NCBI GenBank assembly: GCA_947571775.1
Contig: CANOZK010000001.1
Span: 186,001 to 250,000 of the forward strand
DNA: 64,000 bases
DNA from: an uncultured Lachnospiraceae bacterium
GTDB lineage: Bacteria; Bacillota; Clostridia; Lachnospirales; Lachnospiraceae
Direction of reading: 5' to 3'
A program made the position numbers and the translations under genes. This document shows positions 7,864 to 15,224 of this stretch, piece after piece; position 1 is the first letter of the stretch; each line of letters opens with the position of its first letter. The notes beneath the pieces were generated by a model that was given only the letters and a program-made list of their open reading frames with translations, ran no database searches and was not told where the DNA came from.

Positions 7864-8652
7864 TTAGCTGCTGCCCAAAAAAGATTTTTTGTCCATGGGT
7901 TCCCGTACATCATAGCCGCTGCCATAACGTCTGCGCATAACTTTGCGATACATAAAAATATCCATCGCCTTGGAGTTATAGCCGCCGCTTTTTTCATCGG
8001 ATACCAGGGCGCCGGCCACAAGCGTGAGCACCCTTTTTTGCATCACATTGACCAAGTCTTTGGAATGGCTGACCATGAGAACGGTCACCCCGGCCCGGTT
8101 GATGTTGCTGACCAGCGTCATAATATCCCAGGCCAGGCCGGAATCCAAGTTCGCCGTAGGTTCGTCCAGCACCAGGATAGACGGATTCGTGACAATCGCC
8201 CTGGCCAGCATGGCCCTGGCCCGTTCGCCGATGGATACCTCGATGGGCAGGTGATCTTCCTTACCCTTTAGGCCCATAATACTCAAAGCTTTTAAGACCT
8301 TCGGGCGGATACTGGCTTCGGGCTGCTCTGTGGCAATCAGAGCCAGCTCCACATTGTGATACAGATCCATATAATCCAGAAGCCCTACTTCTTTATCCAT
8401 AATGCCGAACTGCCTGCGGAAATAGGGCACTGTCTTTCTGTTCAGCCGCTTTACAGACTGGTTTTCCACATAAATATTGCCGCTGGTCACCTGGGTCTGC
8501 CTGGTCAGCAGACGTAAAAGCGTACTTTTGCCCGCTCCGCTCTCCCCAATGATAAACACAAATTCCCCTTTTTGGATCTCAAAGGAAACTTTTTCAAGGC
8601 CAATGCCCCCTTCTGGAAATCTTTTCGTCACATGGTCAAATACAATCTGCAC
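7864..8652 (-). CDS. Stand-alone FtsE-like ABC ATPase with altered Q-loop and signature
   Basis: About 262 residues from the GTG at 8650-8652, chosen because AGGTGG lies five bases upstream and translation begins VQIVFDHVTKRF like other FtsE proteins. The open frame extends further upstream without a better start. Walker A (GESGAGKST), Walker B (ILVLDEPTANLD) and the H-loop (MVSHS) are intact. The signature reads VSIGE instead of LSGGE, and the Q-loop glutamine position is Lys (IMDKE). The C-terminus extends about 40 residues beyond normal FtsE length. No FtsX-type permease is adjacent, so the membrane partner is unknown. It might not be the division FtsE. Confidence 0.75.
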   Translation of the reverse strand: MQIVFDHVTKRFPEGGIGLEKVSFEIQKGEFVFIIGESGAGKSTLLRLLTRQTQVTSGNIYVENQSVKRLNRKTVPYFRRQFGIMDKEVGLLDYMDLYHNVELALIATEQPEASIRPKVLKALSIMGLKGKEDHLPIEVSIGERARAMLARAIVTNPSILVLDEPTANLDSGLAWDIMTLVSNINRAGVTVLMVSHSKDLVNVMQKRVLTLVAGALVSDEKSGGYNSKAMDIFMYRKVMRRRYGSGYDVREPMDKKSFLGSS

Positions 8653-8687
8653 TTTTTCCACCTTCCGCAACCCTTTTTTTGTTATTA

Positions 8688-8696
8688 TGGTATAAT
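8688..8696 (+). promoter_or_regulatory. Extended -10 promoter for the C39-like protease gene
   Basis: TGGTATAAT is a full extended -10 on the plus strand, with no convincing -35. It lies within a near-palindrome (TATTAT GGT ATAATA), so a divergent start for the ATPase gene may overlap it. The leader to 8843 would be about 140 bases. Confidence 0.5.
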
Positions 8697-8842
8697 AGTA
8701 TAGACGACGACTCATTATCACCATCTGCGCCGAGCACGGTCGCTTTGCGATATATGTTCTTGTGCGAGCGCGTATCTCCCCGGAGGGTTTATATAGTTTA
8801 TATATAGGATCAATCATGTTATAAGGAGGCCGAAACACTTTT

Positions 8843-9658
8843 ATGAAAAAATTTCTTCTTCAGCACTGCCTTCCCCTGGCGCTGATTTTTCTATGCAGTA
8901 TTGGCTATCTGCCCCTTTCCTGCAAAATGGCGGCTAGTGCCTTTCCGGGAAGGCCCGAAAATCCGATTCTGGAAGCCTTTGCCCCAGAACCAACGCCGGA
9001 ACCGACGCCGGAACCAACGCCAGAACCGCCAAAACCTTCGTCTAATCCTCCGCAGCTTTTGGCAGACGGCACTTATACCGGGAGCATCGCCACGGGAATG
9101 GGTACGCTGACTTATTTTAACCAGCATGACTCCCGGTGGGGCAGTTACCTGTGGGGCGGCCAGGACCCGCTCACCTCCTACGGATGCGGCCCTACGGCGC
9201 TGGCCATGGTGGTCAACAGCTTTACCGAGCATTCGGTTACCCCAATTGATATGGCCGCTTGGTCCAAAGAACATGGTTATTATTCCCCTGGACACGGTTC
9301 TTACCACAACCTGGTTCCCGAAGGGCTGGCCCTGTTCGGCCTGCGTGTGGAGAGCTGCCGGATGGCGCTCACCCCGGAAAATATCATCGGCGCGTTGGGT
9401 CATGACAAAATCCTGGTACTGCTGATGGGGCCAGGGCATTTTACCGCAAACGGACATTTCATCCTGATTACCGGGGCTTTGGAGGACGGCACGGTGAATA
9501 TCGTCGATCCCCAGAGCCTCGAAAACACCTTAAATCCCTGGGATCCAGAGCTGATTATTCAGGAAGCCCGTATGCCCTGCGAATATGGCGGCCCGGTGTG
9601 GGCAGTGTCCCGGTATCCACAGGAAAGTAAAACTCCCGACGTCTCCGATTCTCCCTAG
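8843..9658 (+). CDS. Secreted C39-like papain-fold peptidase
   Basis: A 271-residue protein with an N-terminal signal sequence (basic MKK, hydrophobic residues 9-26, Cys27 possible lipobox-like position) and a Pro-rich EPTPEPTPEP linker (49-62). The cysteine peptidase domain has Gln94 as oxyanion residue, Cys115 in YGCGPTA, His205 in GHFILITG and Asp222 in IVDP. This catalytic layout fits the C39-like 2 family. The substrate is unknown; an extracellular or wall-associated role is inferred. The AGGAGG site lies 13 bases before the ATG, unusually far. Confidence 0.8.
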   Translation: MKKFLLQHCLPLALIFLCSIGYLPLSCKMAASAFPGRPENPILEAFAPEPTPEPTPEPTPEPPKPSSNPPQLLADGTYTGSIATGMGTLTYFNQHDSRWGSYLWGGQDPLTSYGCGPTALAMVVNSFTEHSVTPIDMAAWSKEHGYYSPGHGSYHNLVPEGLALFGLRVESCRMALTPENIIGALGHDKILVLLMGPGHFTANGHFILITGALEDGTVNIVDPQSLENTLNPWDPELIIQEARMPCEYGGPVWAVSRYPQESKTPDVSDSP

Positions 9659-9700
9659 ACCTGATAAAGAATCCTGCACAGCAAAATTTCAAGAGAAAAA

Positions 9701-9755
9701 AGACCGCGCATAGTAGATATTATCTGTCCGATACTATCTATTATGCACGGCTTTG
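9701..9755. terminator. Bidirectional terminator between the protease and fliT-like genes
   Basis: A 12-bp stem (GCATAGTAGATA / TATCTATTATGC, one G-T pair) flanked by A-rich sequence on the left and CTTTGTT on the right. It separates convergent genes and could serve both. Confidence 0.6.
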
Positions 9756-9764
9756 TTCGATTCG

Positions 9765-10175
9765 TCAACCTTTGGATTCTGTATAAAAAGAATCTTTTCC
9801 CGCCACTCTCTGGCTCATCCTCTGGTCTGTCTGAATTGCTTTATTCAGAACCTTGCGTATGGATTCGGCAATCTCGCCGATTTTCACAGCCTCGAAACCG
9901 TCCGATTCTTCCGCATTTCCAGTATTGAGCCATCCTCTGACCTGATCCCGTTTCTCCGGGAGCAGCACAGAAAGCAGATAGCGAATATCCCGGTCGCAGT
10001 CGGCGGCAATATCAATGTCGCTCTGGCGCATGGAAATCAGCATCTGCATGGACACTCGATCATCCCGTGAAAGGGCATCTTGCATCTCCTGCGTGGTCTT
10101 GCATATTTCGTTCACGCTTGTGTATTTCTTCTGCAGTTTTTTCATGATTTCTACAAGAATTCCCTGTTCATCCAT
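9765..10175 (-). CDS. FliT-like small helical flagellar protein
   Basis: A 136-residue, almost entirely helical protein with heptad-like stretches, no signal peptide and no membrane segment. It lies directly downstream of fliS, where FliT-type export chaperones are normally encoded. Sequence alone gives little support; the assignment rests on size, helicity and position. The predicted job would be to bind FliD or another export substrate in the cytoplasm. Confidence 0.5.
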   Translation of the reverse strand: MDEQGILVEIMKKLQKKYTSVNEICKTTQEMQDALSRDDRVSMQMLISMRQSDIDIAADCDRDIRYLLSVLLPEKRDQVRGWLNTGNAEESDGFEAVKIGEIAESIRKVLNKAIQTDQRMSQRVAGKDSFYTESKG

Positions 10176-10193
10176 CTCAAACGCCTGCCCTTC

Positions 10194-10565
10194 TCATCGG
10201 CCCGATTTCTTTTCCGCCTGACGGAAAGCATCCCGCAGTTCCTCAATCAAAGGCTTTACTTCATCCAGAATTGCCTGCCTTCTGCTGGCTTTGACGCGGC
10301 TCAATTCGTATATAAAGAAGTCATATAAAGCCCTTAACTGGACACTGATGGCGTACTCCCGATTCAGCGTCTGTTTCAAATATTTGATAATCTCTGTGGC
10401 CCGGTCGATGGACTGATCAAAAACATCGATTTCCTGAGCCTTTAAAGCCAATTCTGCACGAGTAATTCTTTTTACCAGCTCATCGAAAAGCAAGAGTAAC
10501 ATCTCGCCCTGGGTCATGGTGCTCACTGACTGGTTTTTATACTGTTGATAACCGCTTGCAATCAT
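10194..10565 (-). CDS. fliS: Flagellin export chaperone FliS
   Basis: A 123-residue four-helix cytoplasmic chaperone that binds the C-terminus of flagellin and prevents early polymerisation. The family pattern is clear: GYQQYKNQSVSTMTQGEMLLLLFDEL near the start, an ATEIIKYLKQTLN helix and a final EELRDAF helix. It lies 27 bases after fliD on the same strand. No flagellin gene is in the window. Confidence 0.93.
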   Translation of the reverse strand: MIASGYQQYKNQSVSTMTQGEMLLLLFDELVKRITRAELALKAQEIDVFDQSIDRATEIIKYLKQTLNREYAISVQLRALYDFFIYELSRVKASRRQAILDEVKPLIEELRDAFRQAEKKSGR

Positions 10566-10592
10566 TCTTTTCTCTCCTTAATCCTATGGTTT

Positions 10593-12971
10593 TTAATAAC
10601 CGCCTGTCATAGAACTTAAATAACTGCTTTGACTGTTCATCTGGGCAATCAGAGTCTCCAAAGTCGTAAACTGAGAAAGATAGCGGTCCTGTTCGCTCTT
10701 CAGCCTGGACTGAAGCTGGGTGATAATGTCGTCAATATCTTTCATGGAAGTATAGATCTCATTGTCTGTCAGGCTGGTTGCAGCAGCTTCAGAACCAGCT
10801 CTGGCAATCAGGCTTCCCTTCGTTCCCCAGGTCTTAGCGTAGCTGTCGGTGACTTTTTTCATATTGGTCATCAGGCCGTTGTCTTTGTCGGTAAATAACT
10901 TGGCCACCTTATCCGGCTCTGTTTCCAGAGCGTTCTTTAATTTCGTCTCGTCAATGGTTAGTTTTCCGTTGGAGCTGTAACCGGAAGCCTCTGAGATACC
11001 GATTTTCTCCAACTCGGTCATCAAAGAGCCGCCTGCCACAAAACGCAGATCGCTGGATAAGTTCCGAAGCAGGTCATCCCCGAAGAGGATACCTTCCTTG
11101 GCTTTCTTCTCCCATTTCTCAATTTGATCTTCGGTCAATTCCTCTCTCTGGTCGTCTGTCAGCGGAGCGTAGCTGCGGTCTGGTTTGGTGGAAACCAGGT
11201 TGTTTACCAGGTCTACGATCTCGTTGTAAGCGGCAACCATATCTTTGACTGCACTCATAATGGAATCGACGTTAGCAGTAGACTCGAAGGTAACTTCTTC
11301 TCCCTCTTTTATGTTCCCAGCTTCATCATATCCAAATTTACCCTTAACAGCAATGTTTAAACCATCCTGGGTAAATGTATTGGTTCCCCGATGTAATTCC
11401 ACTACCTCGGAAGATCCTGCGTACTGAACCGCAACAATGGCATCCTGGCCTTTTGTTATATCCGTACTACTGTCTATGCTACCAAACAAAATATTTGTAA
11501 TATCATTTTCCTTCGCTGGATCACCTAATTCAATCTGTCCGCTGGCACCGTCTGCTTTCGCAGTTATCATAAATTTATCCGAGTTCTTCATATAAGAAAC
11601 GGTCACGCCTGCATCTGAACTGTTGATTGCATTAATAATCTCATTAATACTACTGCCCTTTTTGATATCGATCGTCGTCCCGTTGATAGTAATGGTCTGA
11701 TTATCTTTTGCTAATTGAGCTTTGTCAGCGTCTGTGAGATTCAATCCCGAATCCTCAATGCCTGCATACAGGTTCAAATGGTTGCTTTCTCCTGACAGCG
11801 TATGGAAAGCCCTCTGCTTGCCCACCATGCCGGCGCTGCCGTAATCCAGTGTCAAAACAGATGTATTGTCATCACCCCCACCTGGCAGTGTTGTCTTAAA
11901 CGCAAATGTATTATTCGTTTTATCTAAAGCTACATCTACACGGCCTTTTCCAAACGCTTTGTCAAAGCCATCCTGCAATGTCTTTGTAACAAGGTCCTTT
12001 AATTCATCTTCCGTTTTTCCATTCATATCATCCGCAGACGGCATCTTAATCGTAACCTGATTGCCGTTGTAGCTGAACGTCAGACTCTGCCCTGCGATTC
12101 TGTCCTTGAAGTCAAGTTTTTCTGATATGCCATTTTGGGTAGCAATATTGCCATCAAGAATCGTCCATTCTTCATTTATGGGCTTTCCATTCTCATCTTT
12201 TTTTACTTCCAGCCCCATGTTCTTCAGGAGGTTCTCCGAACCGCCTGCCACTGTAAGGGTTTCCTGCGCATTTGCTGTCTTTGACAAGGCGATTTCTCCG
12301 TCTTTCACTTTGAACTCAACTATTTTTGCTAAGTTCTCGTCTTCGCCCTTGCCGGTTTTCACATTTTTCAACGCCGCATTCAGTTGTTCGGCAACTTTAG
12401 CCGCATCTGTGGGATCTGTAATTTCCCCAAAATTAACGGTATATGTTTTATCGCCATATTTGATCTGCAAAGACTGATCCTGGAAAACGCTGACGTCTTC
12501 TTTTCCAAAATTAATGCTTCCCGTTCTCAGCGCGCCATCCGACGCCGTAACGCCGCTGGTCGCGGAGGCATTTTTTGCCATCTGCTTTACGCCCAGAATG
12601 GTCAGAGAATCTGCCGATCCGCTTCCATTGCTGGTGATACTGACCTTCGACGCATTCACCCCATGACTGACAATATTGGTCTTAGCAAAGAAACTGGAAT
12701 TGGTCAGATTCGTAGTTGGATTGGTATAATCCATATATTTGCTGGACAATGCCACTAATTTATCTGTTACAGAGCGGTAAGCGTCCTGTTTCCACTCGAA
12801 TGTCTGTTTCTTCTGCTGCTGTTTTGCGATTTTTGCCCTGGTACCGTAGGTCATGGATTCGATCAGCGTATCCCTGTCCAGGCCGCTGGCCAGACCGCCG
12901 TATCCGTGCAGACCCCCGCCCCCGGATACCAGACTGCTGGTAGCACTTGATAAACTTCCTATTGATGCCAT
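10593..12971 (-). CDS. fliD: Flagellar filament cap protein FliD
   Basis: A 792-residue hook-associated protein 2 that forms the cap at the filament tip and promotes flagellin folding. The N-terminus carries the FliD_N pattern (YGGLASGLDRDTLIESM at about 24-40) followed by a long helix. The C-terminus carries the FliD_C pattern (GISEASGYSSNGKLTIDETKL, then a LQSRLKSEQDRYLSQF coiled coil). The middle is expanded: 792 residues is well above the usual 450-680. It is first in the fliD-fliS-fliT-like transcript. A possible sigma-28 promoter lies at 13139-13165. Confidence 0.95.
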   Translation of the reverse strand: MASIGSLSSATSSLVSGGGGLHGYGGLASGLDRDTLIESMTYGTRAKIAKQQQKKQTFEWKQDAYRSVTDKLVALSSKYMDYTNPTTNLTNSSFFAKTNIVSHGVNASKVSITSNGSGSADSLTILGVKQMAKNASATSGVTASDGALRTGSINFGKEDVSVFQDQSLQIKYGDKTYTVNFGEITDPTDAAKVAEQLNAALKNVKTGKGEDENLAKIVEFKVKDGEIALSKTANAQETLTVAGGSENLLKNMGLEVKKDENGKPINEEWTILDGNIATQNGISEKLDFKDRIAGQSLTFSYNGNQVTIKMPSADDMNGKTEDELKDLVTKTLQDGFDKAFGKGRVDVALDKTNNTFAFKTTLPGGGDDNTSVLTLDYGSAGMVGKQRAFHTLSGESNHLNLYAGIEDSGLNLTDADKAQLAKDNQTITINGTTIDIKKGSSINEIINAINSSDAGVTVSYMKNSDKFMITAKADGASGQIELGDPAKENDITNILFGSIDSSTDITKGQDAIVAVQYAGSSEVVELHRGTNTFTQDGLNIAVKGKFGYDEAGNIKEGEEVTFESTANVDSIMSAVKDMVAAYNEIVDLVNNLVSTKPDRSYAPLTDDQREELTEDQIEKWEKKAKEGILFGDDLLRNLSSDLRFVAGGSLMTELEKIGISEASGYSSNGKLTIDETKLKNALETEPDKVAKLFTDKDNGLMTNMKKVTDSYAKTWGTKGSLIARAGSEAAATSLTDNEIYTSMKDIDDIITQLQSRLKSEQDRYLSQFTTLETLIAQMNSQSSYLSSMTGGY

Positions 12972-13138
12972 ATAAACGCAACTCCTCTCTTAAAAACTAT
13001 TTATAAGCTTTATCTGTCACTGTTCGTCGGATGACCAGCAACATGCTCTTTTGCGGGATTTACCCGTGAACAATAACCTCTTTTGTTACCTTTTTTGTAG
13101 GATTTCGATATTTTTCTCGAATTTCTATCTATACTTAT

Positions 13139-13165
13139 TTATCGACATATAGTATACTTAATTAA
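13139..13165 (-). promoter_or_regulatory. Possible sigma-28 promoter for fliD
   Basis: On the minus strand TTAA, 15 bases, GTCGATAA. Two conserved bases differ from consensus (TAAA and GCCGATAA). The leader to fliD would be about 160 bases, long for this class, so the call is tentative. Confidence 0.4.
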
Positions 13166-13304
13166 TAGTTAAAAATAGAATTTACACCGCCGTCCGGCCA
13201 TCTCCGGGTGAAATGGCTCTCGCGTACATCTTCTGTTGCCACTAGATATAGAGATGAGGATGCTGCAGAAACGGCAGTGAGATTTACGAAATGGAGGATG
13301 CATT

Positions 13305-14075
13305 TTGTCTATAAATATTGTACTTACCAATCAAAAAGGCGGGGTCGGTAAGACTACCACAACCTCTGCCATCGCCTGCCGCCTTGTAGAACACCGGAAT
13401 ACGAAGGTTTTGGCTATTGATCTGGATCCGCAGGGCAATCTGGGATTCAGTCTGGGACTGGATATCGAGAACAGCAGCACCATCTATGATGTTTTAAAAG
13501 GGGAAATACCCCTGCGGGATGCGATACAGCCCACCGAATACTGCGATGTGATTACCTCCAATATTTTACTGAGCCGGGCAGAACTGGAATTCACAGGCAC
13601 GGGCAGGGAATCTCTTCTGAAAAAGGCGCTGGAGCCGGTCAAGGATTCCTACGATTACATTGTGATTGATACCCCTCCCGCTTTGAATGTTTTGACTGTG
13701 AACGCCTATACCGTCGCCGATCATCTGATTATCCCCATGGTTCCAGAGATTTTAAGCCTTCTGGCCGTCACCCAGATTAAGGATACCATCGACTCGGTCA
13801 AGCACTCCTTTAACCCCAACCTGAATGTGCTGGGTATTCTGCTGACAAAGTTCAACAAGCGCACCATACTGGCCCGTGAGGTAAAGGAAATGACGGAAAA
13901 CATCGCCCGCCAGATTGGAACCAAGGTCTTCGACACGCAGATCCGCAGCAGCGTAACGGTAGCGGAGGCGCCCGCTCACGGAGAAAGCGTCTTTGACTAT
14001 GCCCCCAACTCCAATCCGGCTTCGGACTACCGAAAATTTGTGGAAGAAATCGCGGCGGACATCCACCTAATATAG
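13305..14075 (+). CDS. ParA/Soj-type P-loop ATPase
   Basis: A 256-residue ATPase of the ParA/MinD superfamily. The deviant Walker A is KGGVGKTT (residues 11-18, signature Lys11), switch I is LDPQGNLG, and Walker B is YIVIDTPP. It reads as ParA/Soj rather than FlhG, having neither the FlhG N-terminal activation motif nor an MTS helix. ParA proteins use nucleoid-bound, ATP-dependent dimers to position cargo. The start is TTG, with GGAGG seven bases upstream; a nearby ATG at 13291 is out of frame. There is no ParB gene. The next gene, 81 bases on, is a ComFB-domain protein that could be its partner. Confidence 0.85.
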   Translation: MSINIVLTNQKGGVGKTTTTSAIACRLVEHRNTKVLAIDLDPQGNLGFSLGLDIENSSTIYDVLKGEIPLRDAIQPTEYCDVITSNILLSRAELEFTGTGRESLLKKALEPVKDSYDYIVIDTPPALNVLTVNAYTVADHLIIPMVPEILSLLAVTQIKDTIDSVKHSFNPNLNVLGILLTKFNKRTILAREVKEMTENIARQIGTKVFDTQIRSSVTVAEAPAHGESVFDYAPNSNPASDYRKFVEEIAADIHLI

Positions 14076-14156
14076 CGGCGGAATCCAACCGCTCTTATGC
14101 AACTGTGTACTCTTGGAATCTTCTGAGAGTATATACTAAAAACAGGAGAAACACCA

Positions 14157-15176
14157 ATGGCACGAAAAAGCAACAAGACTTCACATGTATTGCACCTTCT
14201 GGCAGGGGAAGAACCCATTGAGGAAACAACAGAAGCCAAAGAAGAAGCGGCAGAGATCCAGGAACCTGTCACTGAGCAGGAACCCGAATCCGATGCGCCT
14301 AATATTTCCATTGTTTCTACAAGAAACAGCGAAGACGACCCTCTGGCAGATTTAATCAAACAACAACTGGAAGAGGATTTTCCAGAGGAAATCCTGAATA
14401 CCGCATCTGCGGACAGCGGCGAAACAGAACCCGTATTTACTTCCGCACCGCCGGAAGCGGACAACAGTGACAACCATACAGCAGACGCTGCGTCCCTTGC
14501 CAAAGACGACGACGATAAGGAAGACTTAGAACAAGGGGAAGCCGCTCCCACAGCGGAGTCTGCGCAGACCGAACCGAAAGACAGTTCGGATGCAGAACCT
14601 ATACAGACTGAGCCCAAAGCGCATTCAGACACAGAGCCTGTACAGAACCAAGCCGAAACGCATTCAGACACAGAGCCTGTACAGAACCAAGCCGAAACGC
14701 ATTCGGACACAGAGCCTGTACAGAACCAAGCTGAAACGCATTCAGACACAGAGCCTGTACAGAATCAAGCGCAAGAAGAACCGAAAGAGCATCCGCATAC
14801 AAACGATACGCAATCGCCCCTAAGCAGCCCAGAGGCCGAAAAAACGTCTCCTTCCCTGCCGGACAGTAGTGCGGCTCAGCCCTCTTCAGCAGCCGACGCC
14901 AGCAGCTCGACGCATTACCGTTTTGTCAATGTTATGGAATATATTATCAAAGATTCTGTCCTGGAGCAAATGAAGAAATTCGATATGTGTACTTGTGAAC
15001 GCTGCCAGGTGGATACCATAGCCCTGGCGCTGACCAACTGTCCTGCCAAATACATTGTGGTGGACAATCACACGGTATCTCCGCTTCTGAACTATTATTC
15101 CAACAAGTTTATGGGTACAGTGACCGTAGAATTGATCAAAGCATGTACCATGGTAAAAGAAAATCCCCGCCATTAG
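14157..15176 (+). CDS. ComFB-domain protein with acidic repeat linker
   Basis: A 339-residue protein. The N-terminus is basic and short (MARKSNKTSHVLHLL). Residues about 20-250 are acidic, disordered and rich in Glu, Gln, Pro and Ser, with four 13-residue repeats. The last 90 residues match the late-competence ComFB domain: VMEYIIKDSVLEQM, then a CTCERCQVD motif, an ALALTNCPAKY motif and a final ELIKACTMVKENPRH. ComFB-domain proteins elsewhere have been reported to bind cyclic dinucleotides, so a signal-receptor role is possible. Pairing with ParA suggests a positioning or pole-organising module; this is inference. A terminator overlaps its end. Confidence 0.75.
   Translation: MARKSNKTSHVLHLLAGEEPIEETTEAKEEAAEIQEPVTEQEPESDAPNISIVSTRNSEDDPLADLIKQQLEEDFPEEILNTASADSGETEPVFTSAPPEADNSDNHTADAASLAKDDDDKEDLEQGEAAPTAESAQTEPKDSSDAEPIQTEPKAHSDTEPVQNQAETHSDTEPVQNQAETHSDTEPVQNQAETHSDTEPVQNQAQEEPKEHPHTNDTQSPLSSPEAEKTSPSLPDSSAAQPSSAADASSSTHYRFVNVMEYIIKDSVLEQMKKFDMCTCERCQVDTIALALTNCPAKYIVVDNHTVSPLLNYYSNKFMGTVTVELIKACTMVKENPRH
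14621..14776 (+). repeat. 39-bp tandem repeat in the ComFB-protein gene
   Basis: Four consecutive 39-bp units beginning at 14621, 14660, 14699 and 14738, each coding a 13-residue unit starting HSDTEPVQNQAE. The copies differ by only a few bases, which suggests recent expansion and possible length variation between strains. Confidence 0.9.
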
Positions 15177-15193
15177 CTGACGGGGGTTTCTTC
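15161..15193. terminator. Terminator shared by the ComFB gene and the fla/che operon
   Basis: A 9-bp stem (AAATCCCCG / CGGGGGTTT, one G-T pair) that overlaps the last codons of the ComFB-protein gene. The A and T flanks allow it to work in both directions, ending the leftward flagellar operon too. Confidence 0.75.
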
Positions 15194-15224
15194 CTCCACA
15201 ACAGTTCAAATACCTTGCGGAATA

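Noticed and set aside
8653-8838. N-terminal extension of the FtsE-like ATPase
   Set aside because: It would add 62 residues unlike any ABC ATPase and covers the divergent promoter region.
14027-14749. Long open frame opposite the ParA-ComFB genes
   Set aside because: It is the antisense shadow of the repeat region, with Ser/Cys-rich low-complexity translation and no ribosome site or family match.
14621-14776. Regular repeats resembling a CRISPR array
   Set aside because: The units are contiguous with no spacers, lie in frame inside a protein gene and code a 13-residue repeat. No cas genes are near.
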